From: Paenibacillus andongensis
GTDB lineage: Bacteria; Bacillota; Bacilli; Paenibacillales; NBRC-103111
Direction of reading: 5' to 3'
Assembly (NCBI RefSeq): GCF_025369935.1
Contig: NZ_CP104467.1
Location: 6,083,001-6,147,000 of the forward strand
Length of the DNA stretch: 64,000 nt
In this document: piece by piece, positions 53,655 to 62,764 of the stretch
Layout: each line of letters opens with the position of its first letter
Numbering within the stretch: the stretch's first letter is position 1
Position numbers and translations under genes: made by a program
The notes under the pieces: model-generated
Databases searched by the model: none
The model's input: only the letters and a program-made list of their open reading frames with translations
What the model was told of the DNA's origin: nothing

Positions 53655-55433
53655 CTATAAGATAGAGATGGTTGCGAGGCCCGAGGCCGGAATCGCAAGC
53701 TTATGAATGCCTGATGTTAGCGTGGCAGTCAGCTCCTCCACAATGTCTCCGCAGCAATTTTTAATAATCACTTTCGCAGCTCCAATTTCACCAGTAACCT
53801 CTAGATAGAGTCCATCCTGTCTTCTGCCGTTCACCACGATCCACTGGGACAGCGGCACCCCTGCATCTATAGGCACAATTCGCTCATGATAAGCTACCAT
53901 AATCCCTCTATCCTCTTTAAAAGCACGGACTAGCGGATACAACAGCTCCGGATTCAAAGGCTCAATACGACCGTCTAATAGCAAATCACGGTTCTCCTTC
54001 CAGAAGGAAAGCCAATATTCGAGCATCTTCAAATGGTTGGAAGGCAGTTTATCCAAGAGGACGGATACTTGAGGCACAGAAAACAGACAGTTAATCAACT
54101 GTAAAGCGGCGCTTTCCACGGGTTCCTCCGGGTGCCACATGATCATATCGGCATGAGCGGCCGTATCTCCGCAGATTAGCCTGATGTCCAGCGTCCGCAC
54201 TCGGTTTTGGATACTGTCGTTCGGACAATCGGATGCACGGAACATATTGCCGTATTTGCGCATGGCAGGCCCGATATACATTTGGCGGAATTCAATCATG
54301 ATATCGGGATTCAATTCTCTCAATCTGCCGATTGAGTCCGTCAATAGGCGGTCCACAGCTTCCGGTATGGACTCATAATCCTTGCCGGGGACAGTTGAGG
54401 GAAGCTGCAGCTCAGGTGAATAGAACGTATCAATGAAATCAAGCTTGAAGCCGTCCAAGCCCCATTCTTTTACCGCCGCTTCATATTTATTAATGATATA
54501 CTCCCGGACATCTGGGTACCTCGGATCGAGCACGGCTGCTCCGTGATTTTCGTTAAATCGCAGAATCTTATTACTGAAGCGATCCCACACCTTACTGTAT
54601 TTGCCGATAAAAGGAACCGAGTACCAGAGGATAAACTTCATGCCTAGCTCATGAACCGCATCGACATGCCGCTTCATATCGGGGAATTTGCCCTCATAAG
54701 TCTCCCAATCGCCGCAATACGCATACCCCCTGCGGTTATCTTCCGTCTGCCAGCCATCATCCACGATAACGGCTTCCATCCCCAACGTCTTAGCGATTCG
54801 GCACTGCGCTTCGATATGTTTATCTGTTACATTTTGGTGCATACTGTACCAGGTCGAATACATCGGTTCCTTGGCAGCCACAGGAACGAACGCTGGACGA
54901 TATTCCGGCATCGCGCTCCACCACTCTTGAACACCCTGAAGGCTTTCATAATATGGAACATCTCTCGTATCTACGAGAAGCTTCGCCTCATAGGAAGTGA
55001 ATGACGCCGTCGTTTCTGTAAACAATTGGACGCGGCAATGGAAATCAGCCGTTTCCTCGCTTATGCCTCCCGAGTAGTGAACCGTATTAAGTGCATCCGA
55101 ATAAGCAAATGTCAGCCTATTGCGGCCCTCCGCATTAAACAAGGCGTAAACAGGAGCCGACGCAGCCGCATTGGAACGTAAAGTGCGCATCCAATCGGCC
55201 TTAAAGCTCTTATTCCGGTCCTGGGCCGGATGCCAACTTCCCTGTATGTCACAAGCGGGATGCGACCATTGAAGTGTTAAAGCGGGAGGCGTCAGCGCCT
55301 CCACCGCTTCCAATTGCAGCGAGATGAGATCGATTCCCTCCTGCAGCTTTTTCGTAGAAAGCGTGACGGCAAACCCATGATCCTCGCCCGATAAAGTAAA
55401 GGTATGGGAATCCGTCGCTATGATTTTGTTCAT
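53655..55433 (-). CDS. GH36-like alpha-galactosidase
   Basis: This 592-residue cytosolic protein has an N-terminal beta-sandwich (about 1-185) and a TIM barrel (about 190-500). It has EAVIVDDGWQTED, a nucleophile region DGFKLDFIDTF and an acid/base candidate RASDCPNDSIQNR, as in a GH36/clan-D enzyme. It is shorter and more divergent than the second GH36 enzyme of the operon and may act on a different alpha-galactoside or related alpha-linkage. The ATG overlaps the cupin stop by 4 nt. Confidence 0.82.
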   Translation of the reverse strand: MNKIIATDSHTFTLSGEDHGFAVTLSTKKLQEGIDLISLQLEAVEALTPPALTLQWSHPACDIQGSWHPAQDRNKSFKADWMRTLRSNAAASAPVYALFNAEGRNRLTFAYSDALNTVHYSGGISEETADFHCRVQLFTETTASFTSYEAKLLVDTRDVPYYESLQGVQEWWSAMPEYRPAFVPVAAKEPMYSTWYSMHQNVTDKHIEAQCRIAKTLGMEAVIVDDGWQTEDNRRGYAYCGDWETYEGKFPDMKRHVDAVHELGMKFILWYSVPFIGKYSKVWDRFSNKILRFNENHGAAVLDPRYPDVREYIINKYEAAVKEWGLDGFKLDFIDTFYSPELQLPSTVPGKDYESIPEAVDRLLTDSIGRLRELNPDIMIEFRQMYIGPAMRKYGNMFRASDCPNDSIQNRVRTLDIRLICGDTAAHADMIMWHPEEPVESAALQLINCLFSVPQVSVLLDKLPSNHLKMLEYWLSFWKENRDLLLDGRIEPLNPELLYPLVRAFKEDRGIMVAYHERIVPIDAGVPLSQWIVVNGRRQDGLYLEVTGEIGAAKVIIKNCCGDIVEELTATLTSGIHKLAIPASGLATISIL

Positions 55434-55804
55434 ACGGCGTCCTCCTGCTGTTGATTCTTATGACGATTCGGGCCTGCATGGCACCACACGGTGACAATCG
55501 GATCCTCCGTACTTGAATTGAGGTGATGATCCTCGCCGGGTTCAACAATCACGATATCCCCGGTAATAACCGGAATATGCTCCCCGTTAATTTCCATCGT
55601 TCCGGTTCCCTGCAAAATAAGGAACGCTTCACAATCCCCGTGGACATGATAGTCTCTTCCATCCGGTCCATCGTTCGTATGACTGCGCTCTCCCCGTTTC
55701 GCGAAAGAAAGACCGCCTGAAGATAAATAAGCACCTGGTAATACATCCTGCAAAATGTGGCCGTTCTTCTTATCCTGCAAATCGCTCAAACGCAGCTTTT
55801 TCAT
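55430..55804 (-). CDS. Cupin-domain protein
   Basis: This 124-residue single cupin has metal-ligand motifs DYHVHGDCEAFLILQGTG (His-His-Glu) and PGEDHHLN (His). In sugar operons such proteins are isomerases, mutarotase-like or sugar-sensing proteins; the exact role is not visible. It starts 4 nt after the GH36 stop and its own stop overlaps the next gene (ATGA). Confidence 0.85.
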   Translation of the reverse strand: MKKLRLSDLQDKKNGHILQDVLPGAYLSSGGLSFAKRGERSHTNDGPDGRDYHVHGDCEAFLILQGTGTMEINGEHIPVITGDIVIVEPGEDHHLNSSTEDPIVTVWCHAGPNRHKNQQQEDAV

Positions 55805-55808
55805 CTTG

Positions 55809-58019
55809 TCATTCCTCCATTTTTAAGCGGTAAAGGCGGCTTCGGAAATCGCCTTTCCAGATCGGTAAATTTAGACCCAAATGCATGAGCTCATCCCCGC
55901 CAAAGATTTCCACACCATCGTCTTGGTTTTCCGCATCGTATAGTATGTAATTACTCTCTGCCAATAAGCCCTTTAATCGCAGTTTTCTGAGAGGCGCGTT
56001 CGGCTCCGACAGCACTTGAAAAAAAGCGACTAACGCTTCCTTCTTATCCTCGGAAACAAACATCCAAGCAGCACTAACGTGTTCAAAAGGGCTGATCAAT
56101 CGGTAAAATTCGCCGAATTGGATCAAAGGCCGCAATTGTTTATAAAGCGCAACTTGCTTCTTCACGGCTTCCTTATCCGCTTCCGTAAATGCGGTTAAAT
56201 CCAGCTCATAGCCGAAGTTACCCGACATCGCGACATTCCCCCGCATATCGAGCGGGGTCGTACGATGCACCTGATGGTTAGGAACTGCGGAAACATGCGC
56301 GCCCATCGTGCTGATTGGATATACAATACTCGTTCCATATTGAATTTTCAGCCGTTCAACGGCATCGGTATTATCGCTCGTCCACGTCTGCGGCATATAG
56401 TAGAGCATCCCAGGATCGAACCGTCCGCCACCGCCTGAGCAGCTTTCGAACAACACATTCGGGAATGCCGAGGTTATCCGCTCCATCACTTCGTAAAGTC
56501 CGAGCATATACCGATGCGCCGTCTCACGCTGCCGCTCTGGCGGGAGCTGGGCGGAACCGATTTCCGTCATATTGCGGTTCATATCCCATTTCACATACGT
56601 GATAGGGCTGCTCGCAAGTATATCGGTAATGACCGTAACGATGTAATCTCTTACATCTTGGCGAGAATAATCGAGAATCAACTGCTGCCTCGCTTCGGTC
56701 CTCCGGCGGCCTGGCACGTGCAGGCACCAGTCAGGATGGGCCCGATACAGGTCGCTATCCGGAGATACCATCTCAGGCTCAAACCATAGACCGAACTCCA
56801 GCTCCTGCTGCTTCACACGGGTTACCAAATCTGGCATGCCTTGTGGGAGCTTGTTACGATCAACGAACCAATCTCCGAGTGAGCTTTTATCGTTGTCACG
56901 CTTGCCGAACCAACCATCGTCCAGCACGAGAAGTTCTAAACCGAGCTCCTTGCCGACTCGCGCAAGCTCTTCAATTTTATCCGCGTTGAAATTAAAATAA
57001 GTAGCTTCCCAGTTGTTGATGAGAATCGGCCTATGACGATCGCGGAATTGTCCACGGCATAACCGTGTGCGATACAGCTTGTGATACGTGCGCGACATCC
57101 CTCCGATGCCATCCGCGGAATAGACGAGAACCGCCTCCGGCGTTTGGAAGGTTTGCCCTGGCTCCAAGAGCCAAGAAAAATCAAACGAGTTGATGCCCAT
57201 CACCACGCGCGTCGTTCCGTAAGGATCCACTTCGGCTTGAGCAACAAAGCTGCCGCTGTAGACAAGACTGAATCCATAGGCTTCTCCTTGGTCTTCATTC
57301 GCTTGCTTGGAAAGCAGAGCCATAAAGGGGTTGAGCGAATGGCTGCTGGATCCCCGACGGCTTTCAATCACAGACCCGCCTGTTAGAATGGGGCGTCTTT
57401 CGATATGACGCTCACGCGCCCATGTGCCTGATAAATGAAGCATATCGAAATCGCACCGGGAGATATCGATACCGAAGCTCAGTGCTCGAAGCAGCTTGAT
57501 CGACTGATAACCCACATTCATGAACCGAACAGACCGAGTTATCGCATCCAAATCGCGAAATACAGTATACGTGAGAACGACCTTCAACCCGATCGTCGAA
57601 TCGATCAACACGATATCGATACTCTCCGCTTCGCTGTCATCCTCCGTATAGGTGGACGGCAGTCCCTCTAACCGCGCTTTTCCCGAATAAATCCGGTGAG
57701 ACTCATAGACGAGTTCGCTGACCGTCGTCCCGTTTTCCAACTGAACCTGATAGGCCGGAACGCGAAAATCACTTCCTCCGTACGCCGGAAATTCCTGCGG
57801 CAATGTGTCCAAAGACAGCGTTAGATCACTTGGGTCCGTGGACGGCGAGAAAGAGCAGCGACGTCTAATAGCGAGTAAACTTCCCGGATTCGTTCCCCGT
57901 ATTTGGCGGCCCCAATGAACGTGAGCCAAATATTTGGATTTGATCAGTTGCATGATATAGCTCGACGACTTCCCTTGAAGATGGAAAGTTTGCGAATTCG
58001 AATCAAACACAATCCCCAT
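55809..58019 (-). CDS. Alpha-galactosidase, GH36
   Basis: This 736-residue cytosolic GH36 enzyme is close in length and motifs to AgaA/RafA-type alpha-galactosidases. It has LLVLDDGWFGKRDND, a nucleophile in YVKWDMNRNMTE, a substrate loop in ESCSGGGGRFDPGML, and an acid/base in TSDNTDAVERL, plus a C-terminal beta-domain. It retains configuration and removes terminal alpha-galactose from raffinose-type sugars or galactomannan fragments. The start at 58019 follows AAAGGAG; the longer frame overlaps the MATE gene and that ribosome site. The operon context suggests alpha-galactoside catabolism. Confidence 0.95.
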   Translation of the reverse strand: MGIVFDSNSQTFHLQGKSSSYIMQLIKSKYLAHVHWGRQIRGTNPGSLLAIRRRCSFSPSTDPSDLTLSLDTLPQEFPAYGGSDFRVPAYQVQLENGTTVSELVYESHRIYSGKARLEGLPSTYTEDDSEAESIDIVLIDSTIGLKVVLTYTVFRDLDAITRSVRFMNVGYQSIKLLRALSFGIDISRCDFDMLHLSGTWARERHIERRPILTGGSVIESRRGSSSHSLNPFMALLSKQANEDQGEAYGFSLVYSGSFVAQAEVDPYGTTRVVMGINSFDFSWLLEPGQTFQTPEAVLVYSADGIGGMSRTYHKLYRTRLCRGQFRDRHRPILINNWEATYFNFNADKIEELARVGKELGLELLVLDDGWFGKRDNDKSSLGDWFVDRNKLPQGMPDLVTRVKQQELEFGLWFEPEMVSPDSDLYRAHPDWCLHVPGRRRTEARQQLILDYSRQDVRDYIVTVITDILASSPITYVKWDMNRNMTEIGSAQLPPERQRETAHRYMLGLYEVMERITSAFPNVLFESCSGGGGRFDPGMLYYMPQTWTSDNTDAVERLKIQYGTSIVYPISTMGAHVSAVPNHQVHRTTPLDMRGNVAMSGNFGYELDLTAFTEADKEAVKKQVALYKQLRPLIQFGEFYRLISPFEHVSAAWMFVSEDKKEALVAFFQVLSEPNAPLRKLRLKGLLAESNYILYDAENQDDGVEIFGGDELMHLGLNLPIWKGDFRSRLYRLKMEE

Positions 58020-58042
58020 AATTCCGCGTCTCCTTTTATGTA

Positions 58043-59425
58043 TTAAACCTTTAGATGTTTCCAAGTACCGCGCTTGAACCTAAAATAAATCAAATTAGAC
58101 CTAAGAAATTGATCACAAGCAACGGCACTCCATAAACCGATCATGCCCCAATGAAAGATATAAACAAATAAATAACTAAGAACAACCCTTATTCCCCACA
58201 CGCCAATGAATGTCGAATATAAGGGATAGCGAGTATCTCCTGCTCCTCTTAAAGCTCCTCCAAGTACAAACTGCGATATTTGAGATACCTGGATAAATCC
58301 TACGATCCGAAGAGCCCAAGCCCCTTCACGAATAATCGTCTCATCATTCGTATATAGCATGAGGATAAGAGGAGCGAACAAGATGAATAGCGTTCCCATA
58401 AATCCAGCCACGAACATGCCGTACTTTCTGACTTGCCACACATATCGTTCAGCGAGGTCGGGTTTGCTTACGCCAAGTGTTTGCCCAACTAGCGTAGAAG
58501 CTGCGATGGCAAAAGCAGCCCCCGGCATAAACGAGATCCCGATAATGCTCGTTACAATTTGTGATGCCGCGACAGCAACCGTCCCCAGTCCAGCACAAAT
58601 TTTCACAAACGTCATAATCCCTAAACGCATAATGAGCTGCTCCAGACTGCTCGGAATCCCTATCTTCAACATGCGTCTGATCATAACCTTATCCAACCGA
58701 GTTATATCCGACAAACCGATGCGGACTGCAAATCTTCCGCTGAACATAACGGCTATAAAGCAAATCATAGCTCCTGTCTGAACTACTAAGGTGGCGATTG
58801 CCGCCCCCGTAATGCCCATTTGCGGAAAATCGAGGTGACCGTAAATCAGCACGAATCCGAGGCTCACATTGACGCCCCCTGACAGCACGTTGATTTTCAT
58901 CGGAGTCCGTGTATCTCCTGCACCTCGCAGAATAGCGGATAATGCAGACGAGATAGAGGAGAATCCAATGGAGAAAAACATTAACTTCGCATATGACATT
59001 CCATATTGCACGACCTCAGCACTGGCTCCCATCAAATGGAGCATGCTCTTCGCAAAGGTGACGCCGAGCGTAACAATAAGGACAGACAGGACGGTACCGA
59101 GCAGAAGCGACTGCCCTGCGGCCAGATTCGCGTCCTCCATCTTTCCCGCTCCCGTGGAACGGGCTACGATAACCGTTGTTCCTGTATTTAGCGCTGCAAA
59201 AAGGACGGTCAATAATAAATAAGGTTGGCTTGTTAAGCCCACAGCTGCTACCGCAATGGCCCCAAGGTGTCCGACCAGGATCATCATCACCATTTGGGTC
59301 ATATTCATGAGCAGCATTTCCGTCAAAGATGGACCTGCCAGTTTGAAAATCATCCGGCGAACAGCCTTTTCATCCTGCGGATCAATGGAGGCGGATTCAC
59401 TGAATAACTCTAACCCTGCACTCAT
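58043..59425 (-). CDS. MATE-family transporter
   Basis: This 460-residue integral membrane protein has about twelve helices in two homologous halves of the MATE type (MTQMVMMILVGHLG; LRGAGDTRTPMKIN and ALRGAGDTRYPLYS mark the repeats). MATE proteins export cationic compounds in exchange for Na+ or H+. Its place inside a sugar-hydrolase operon is unusual; it may export a sugar-derived or toxic aglycone. The start at 59425 is 13 nt after the GH4 stop. The ribosome site is weak, so translation is probably coupled. Confidence 0.85.
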   Translation of the reverse strand: MSAGLELFSESASIDPQDEKAVRRMIFKLAGPSLTEMLLMNMTQMVMMILVGHLGAIAVAAVGLTSQPYLLLTVLFAALNTGTTVIVARSTGAGKMEDANLAAGQSLLLGTVLSVLIVTLGVTFAKSMLHLMGASAEVVQYGMSYAKLMFFSIGFSSISSALSAILRGAGDTRTPMKINVLSGGVNVSLGFVLIYGHLDFPQMGITGAAIATLVVQTGAMICFIAVMFSGRFAVRIGLSDITRLDKVMIRRMLKIGIPSSLEQLIMRLGIMTFVKICAGLGTVAVAASQIVTSIIGISFMPGAAFAIAASTLVGQTLGVSKPDLAERYVWQVRKYGMFVAGFMGTLFILFAPLILMLYTNDETIIREGAWALRIVGFIQVSQISQFVLGGALRGAGDTRYPLYSTFIGVWGIRVVLSYLFVYIFHWGMIGLWSAVACDQFLRSNLIYFRFKRGTWKHLKV

Positions 59426-59438
59426 GGCCGGCCCGCCA

Positions 59439-60824
59439 TCAGATATTCCATCCAGGCAAATACGCTTTCGTATTTTGCAGCATTCGATCAAACAATACTT
59501 CCGCATCGTTGATATCGATATTCACAAGCGGATCGTTCATAAATGCCTTGAAAGCTAAGTCTTTGTCCTTTTGAAGAGCCGCCTTCAAAATAAGCTCCTG
59601 ATTCATCGTATGCTGCAAGACCAGATTACCCACTTCCATCGGAAGCTCACCCGCATAGACTGGACGCAAACTGTTCGCTGAGAATACAGCGTTCGTTTCT
59701 ACAACCGCTCCCAGAGGAATTCCCTTCATTTGTCCCACGTTGGGAACGTTAATATTGGTTACGAATTGTTCAAGTCCGATTAGACCTTTTAACTGTCTGA
59801 CCTCTTCTTCTCCTGATGCCTTGAGCGGCAGCTTCTCCTCGGAACGTAGCAGCTTCCCGTAAAAAAGCTCTGTTGCCGCCTGCTTTTCAACACGACTTTG
59901 GACCGTCGTTAAGCCGAACTTCCATGATCGAACCGTCTCCGGATCTTTCAAATACCAAGGAGGCATGAATTCCGCCAAATGGCGATCACCTGCCGCTGCA
60001 ATAACGCCATAGCGCCGAAACAAATCAAACTTCACGCGGTTAGCGGCCGTATACGTGTTCGTGACCCAGGCATCTTTGTTGTGCTCAAATCCGGATTCAT
60101 AGTACTTATCAACAAACTTCCGATACATCGGAAATAAATCCATATTTTGATACGTCGCTTGATCGATCCAAGTAAAATGATTAATACCCAGCACATTCAC
60201 CTTCACTTGATCGCGCGTTACACCCTCAATCCCTTCCATATCGCGCAGCATACGAATCAAAAGCCCTTGCGCACCGAATATCTCATGGCAGCATCCAAGT
60301 GCTTTTATTTTTGGAAACACTTCAAAAAGCGTCCGCGTACAGAGTGTCATTGGATTCGTGTAATTAAACACCCAGGCATTCGGTGAAAAGCGCTCAATCG
60401 CTTGCGCGATTTCCACATACATGGGAATGGTGCGCAGTGCTCTGACAAGACCCCCAGGTCCAGTCGTATCGCCAACGGCTTGATAAATGCCGTATTTTTC
60501 CGGTTCATGCACATCGGATTCCATCTCCCGGAATGTGCCAGGAAGTATCGAGATAAACACAAAATCGCATCCGCTAAGCGCCTCTTGGAGCGTCGGATAC
60601 GCCTTGTAAGTCCATTTGGATTTCGTTTCCGCATAATCGGAAACCGAGTTTCCCAGCTTTTCATTATTTTTGGCCTTGCTGTAATCAAGGTCGTACAAAC
60701 GAACAGTGCCCGACAATTGACCATCAAGCGCCAGATCGGCAATCAGATTTTTCGCCCAATACATCGAGCCTCCACCAATATAAGCGATTTGGATATCGCT
60801 GACTTTCTCATTAGCAAATTTCAT
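59439..60824 (-). CDS. GH4-family NAD-dependent glycosidase (CHEI type)
   Basis: This 461-residue enzyme of family 4 cleaves glycosides by an NAD+/Mn2+ oxidation-elimination mechanism. It has the Rossmann motif AYIGGGSMYWAKNL, the metal motif GCCHEIFG, and the INHFTWI segment. The CHEI form of the metal motif separates it from 6-phospho-beta-glucosidases (CNVP); in this family CHE forms are linked with alpha-glucosidic or alpha-galactosidic activity. The start at 60824 follows AAGGAGG. It is the first gene of the second sugar operon and carries shared-motif promoter P5. Confidence 0.9.
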   Translation of the reverse strand: MKFANEKVSDIQIAYIGGGSMYWAKNLIADLALDGQLSGTVRLYDLDYSKAKNNEKLGNSVSDYAETKSKWTYKAYPTLQEALSGCDFVFISILPGTFREMESDVHEPEKYGIYQAVGDTTGPGGLVRALRTIPMYVEIAQAIERFSPNAWVFNYTNPMTLCTRTLFEVFPKIKALGCCHEIFGAQGLLIRMLRDMEGIEGVTRDQVKVNVLGINHFTWIDQATYQNMDLFPMYRKFVDKYYESGFEHNKDAWVTNTYTAANRVKFDLFRRYGVIAAAGDRHLAEFMPPWYLKDPETVRSWKFGLTTVQSRVEKQAATELFYGKLLRSEEKLPLKASGEEEVRQLKGLIGLEQFVTNINVPNVGQMKGIPLGAVVETNAVFSANSLRPVYAGELPMEVGNLVLQHTMNQELILKAALQKDKDLAFKAFMNDPLVNIDINDAEVLFDRMLQNTKAYLPGWNI

Positions 60825-60867
60825 ATTGCCCCTCCTTCTTGTCTTGGAACCGTCTTGCATACGTACC

Positions 60868-60931
60868 AGTATAGAAAACAATTCCACATTGCGGGATGGC
60901 AAAAATTAAGTCATGTTGTGGTTTTTTACAC
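60868..60931 (-). promoter_or_regulatory. Shared-motif promoter P5 (GH4 operon)
   Basis: On the minus strand GTGTAAAAAACCACA (60931-60917) differs from the P4 box only in its first three bases and is followed after 43 nt by TATACT (60873-60868), 43 nt before the GH4 start. The second element reads AATTTTTGCCA. This ties the second sugar operon to the first locus 15 kb away. Confidence 0.68.
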
Positions 60932-61249
60932 TTTTTCAGACACTAACGACTAAGATCAGACGACTAGATCTTACCACCTGCGGTCTTGTATTTGGATGTA
61001 TTAATTTAATGGACTATTGTAGTAAATTACGATAGTTAACATGCAGATTGCAGACCAAGAGTTTAATTCCGCGAGAGGCGATTTCATTGGAGTAAATCCA
61101 ATAGAAGTCCCTCACCGGACGATGAATCAGCCATTTGGTTGGATAATATCCAATGGAATGGCGATTTTCAGAGCTTGATAGAGCATTTGATTGGATTTAG
61201 TCCAATGGAGATGCATTTTCCGTCATAAAAATCTAATCGGATGAGCAAA
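60932..61249. other. Gene-free stretch upstream of P5
   Basis: Between promoter P5 and the terminator at 61250 there is no open frame with a ribosome site. Its right half is occupied by three copies of a TTGGA palindromic repeat, listed separately. Confidence 0.6.
61086..61206. repeat. Three evenly spaced TTGGA/TCCAA palindromes
   Basis: ATTGGAGTAAATCCAAT (61086-61102), TTGGATAATATCCAA (61139-61153) and ATTGGATTTAGTCCAAT (61190-61206) recur every 51-53 nt. The units are related beyond the palindrome: CATTT or similar precedes, and ATGGA then an AT-rich GCATTTTC-like tail follows two of them. Confidence 0.65.
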
Positions 61250-61297
61250 AAGGCTGCCCCTCAAGTAGGTAGATCTATCTACTTGAGGGGCAGCCTT
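61250..61297 (-). terminator. Very strong terminator of egsA
   Basis: AAGGCTGCCCCTCAAGTAG pairs with CTACTTGAGGGGCAGCCTT around a short loop that is itself nearly palindromic. On the minus strand it is followed by TTTTTGC. It ends 18 nt before the stop codon at 61315. Confidence 0.9.
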
Positions 61298-61314
61298 ATT
61301 TAAAGATAAAGCGT

Positions 61315-62619
61315 CTATAGCAGACGCTGTAAACGTAGGATCGTGAATCGGTTGCGCACGAAAAGCGCATCCTGCAGGGACGCCTCCACCAGCTCCGGCT
61401 CCACACCGAGCTGCTCCGGCGTTACCGGTCCCTGCACGGCCTCGAGCCATGCGATGAGCTGCGATGGCAGCGGGACCGCTCGGGCGATGGCCTGCACATC
61501 GCCCCACTTCTCCGCGATGCGCGCCTTCAGCGCGTGCGCATCCACAGCCGTGCCATTCGCCGGAAAATTCTCGGCGATGACCTGCTCGGCCATGTCCCCA
61601 TAGACCTGCCGGATGCGCACCGCATCCGCAAGCTCGCTGGGGACTTGGCCTTGCGCTAGGCGCGCAGCGGCCGCGTCGGCCGTGAGCCCTCGCAGCGCCT
61701 CATAGCGCTGTGCCATGAGCACGGTCGCGACGCCGACCTTCGCGCCGTGCAGCAGCGCCCGGCGGCGCTGCTGCAGAAGCACCATCTCCCAATAGTGGGA
61801 GAGATGGTGCTCAGCCCCGGAGGCCGGCCGCGAGTGGCCGACCAAGAGCATGGAAAGGCCCGATAGAATCAGGCCTTCCATCAAGCGAAGCAAACCGAGA
61901 TCGGTGCGCTGCGCGATCTCGTCCAAATGAGCCGTGCAGAGCTCCACGGCCTCCAGCGTCAACCGAGCGCTCAGCTCGCAGTAGTGCTCGCCGAGGAGCA
62001 CACGGCCTAGCGACCAGTCGGCCAGCGACGTGTGCTTGCCGAGCATATCGCCGAGGCCGGCCGCGATCATCGCCTGCGGCGCCTTCGCCAGAACCGCGAG
62101 GTCGGCGAAGATGGCCTCCGGCGCGCAGGCCGGGATCGTCATCTTGAAGCCGCGGATGATGAGCGGCGCGCCTACTGACGCAAAGCCGTCCACTGACGGC
62201 GCCGTCGGCACAGACAAGAACGGCCGCTTCGTGCGATGCGCCACGAAGCGCACGATGTCGTGGACGGTGCCCGCGCCCACGGCAACCAACACCTTGGATG
62301 AAAGCGGCGTGTCCAGCATCACCTGGACAATCGCTTCTTCATCGGCCGCCACTTCCCCCATCGCGTTCTCACGAAGCACGCTCAGGCTCACCTTCACCTG
62401 CGCGGCTTCCAGCAGCACGCGCAGCTTCTCTCCAGCCGCTTGATACGTCCTCCCGTCCGCGACAAGCGTCACTTCCCCATAGCCGGCTTCTTTCACATAC
62501 CCGGCTACCTGAACTAGCGCCTCCCGTTCAATAACAATGCTCCGAATCGGCACTTCATGCCGTTGACCACATGCACATTCGAAGCCTCGTCCCAGCCAGG
62601 CATCCAAAATCTCACTCAT
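61315..62619 (-). CDS. egsA: Glycerol-1-phosphate dehydrogenase (EgsA/AraM)
   Basis: This 434-residue NAD(P)H- and metal-dependent enzyme resembles AraM/EgsA, which reduces dihydroxyacetone phosphate to sn-glycerol-1-phosphate. It has nucleotide motif VAVGAGTVHDIVRF, substrate/metal segment VPTAPSVDGFAS, and metal ligands in SGAEHHLSHYWEM. The C-terminal 60-70 residues are Ala/Leu-rich. The start at 62619 follows GGAGG at ideal spacing; the longer frame overlaps it. The gene is conspicuously GC-rich compared with its neighbours, mainly at third positions. In Bacillus the product feeds heptaprenylglyceryl phosphate or arabinose-linked pathways. Confidence 0.88.
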   Translation of the reverse strand: MSEILDAWLGRGFECACGQRHEVPIRSIVIEREALVQVAGYVKEAGYGEVTLVADGRTYQAAGEKLRVLLEAAQVKVSLSVLRENAMGEVAADEEAIVQVMLDTPLSSKVLVAVGAGTVHDIVRFVAHRTKRPFLSVPTAPSVDGFASVGAPLIIRGFKMTIPACAPEAIFADLAVLAKAPQAMIAAGLGDMLGKHTSLADWSLGRVLLGEHYCELSARLTLEAVELCTAHLDEIAQRTDLGLLRLMEGLILSGLSMLLVGHSRPASGAEHHLSHYWEMVLLQQRRRALLHGAKVGVATVLMAQRYEALRGLTADAAAARLAQGQVPSELADAVRIRQVYGDMAEQVIAENFPANGTAVDAHALKARIAEKWGDVQAIARAVPLPSQLIAWLEAVQGPVTPEQLGVEPELVEASLQDALFVRNRFTILRLQRLL

Positions 62620-62764
62620 CCCACTCGTCCTCCTCGGTCCCGTTGTTCTACTCGCTCCAACATGTACGTACAAGTGATTCTTCCCCTATTCTAACAAAAG
62701 CTATGCTATAATGGAACACATTCTGGCTGCAATTGTTGTAACTAGAGAGGAGATCATTAACCTC

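Noticed and set aside
61086-61206. Palindromic repeats as a CRISPR array
   Set aside because: The repeated core is only about 15-17 bp and differs between copies, the intervening DNA is partly related, and no cas genes are present.
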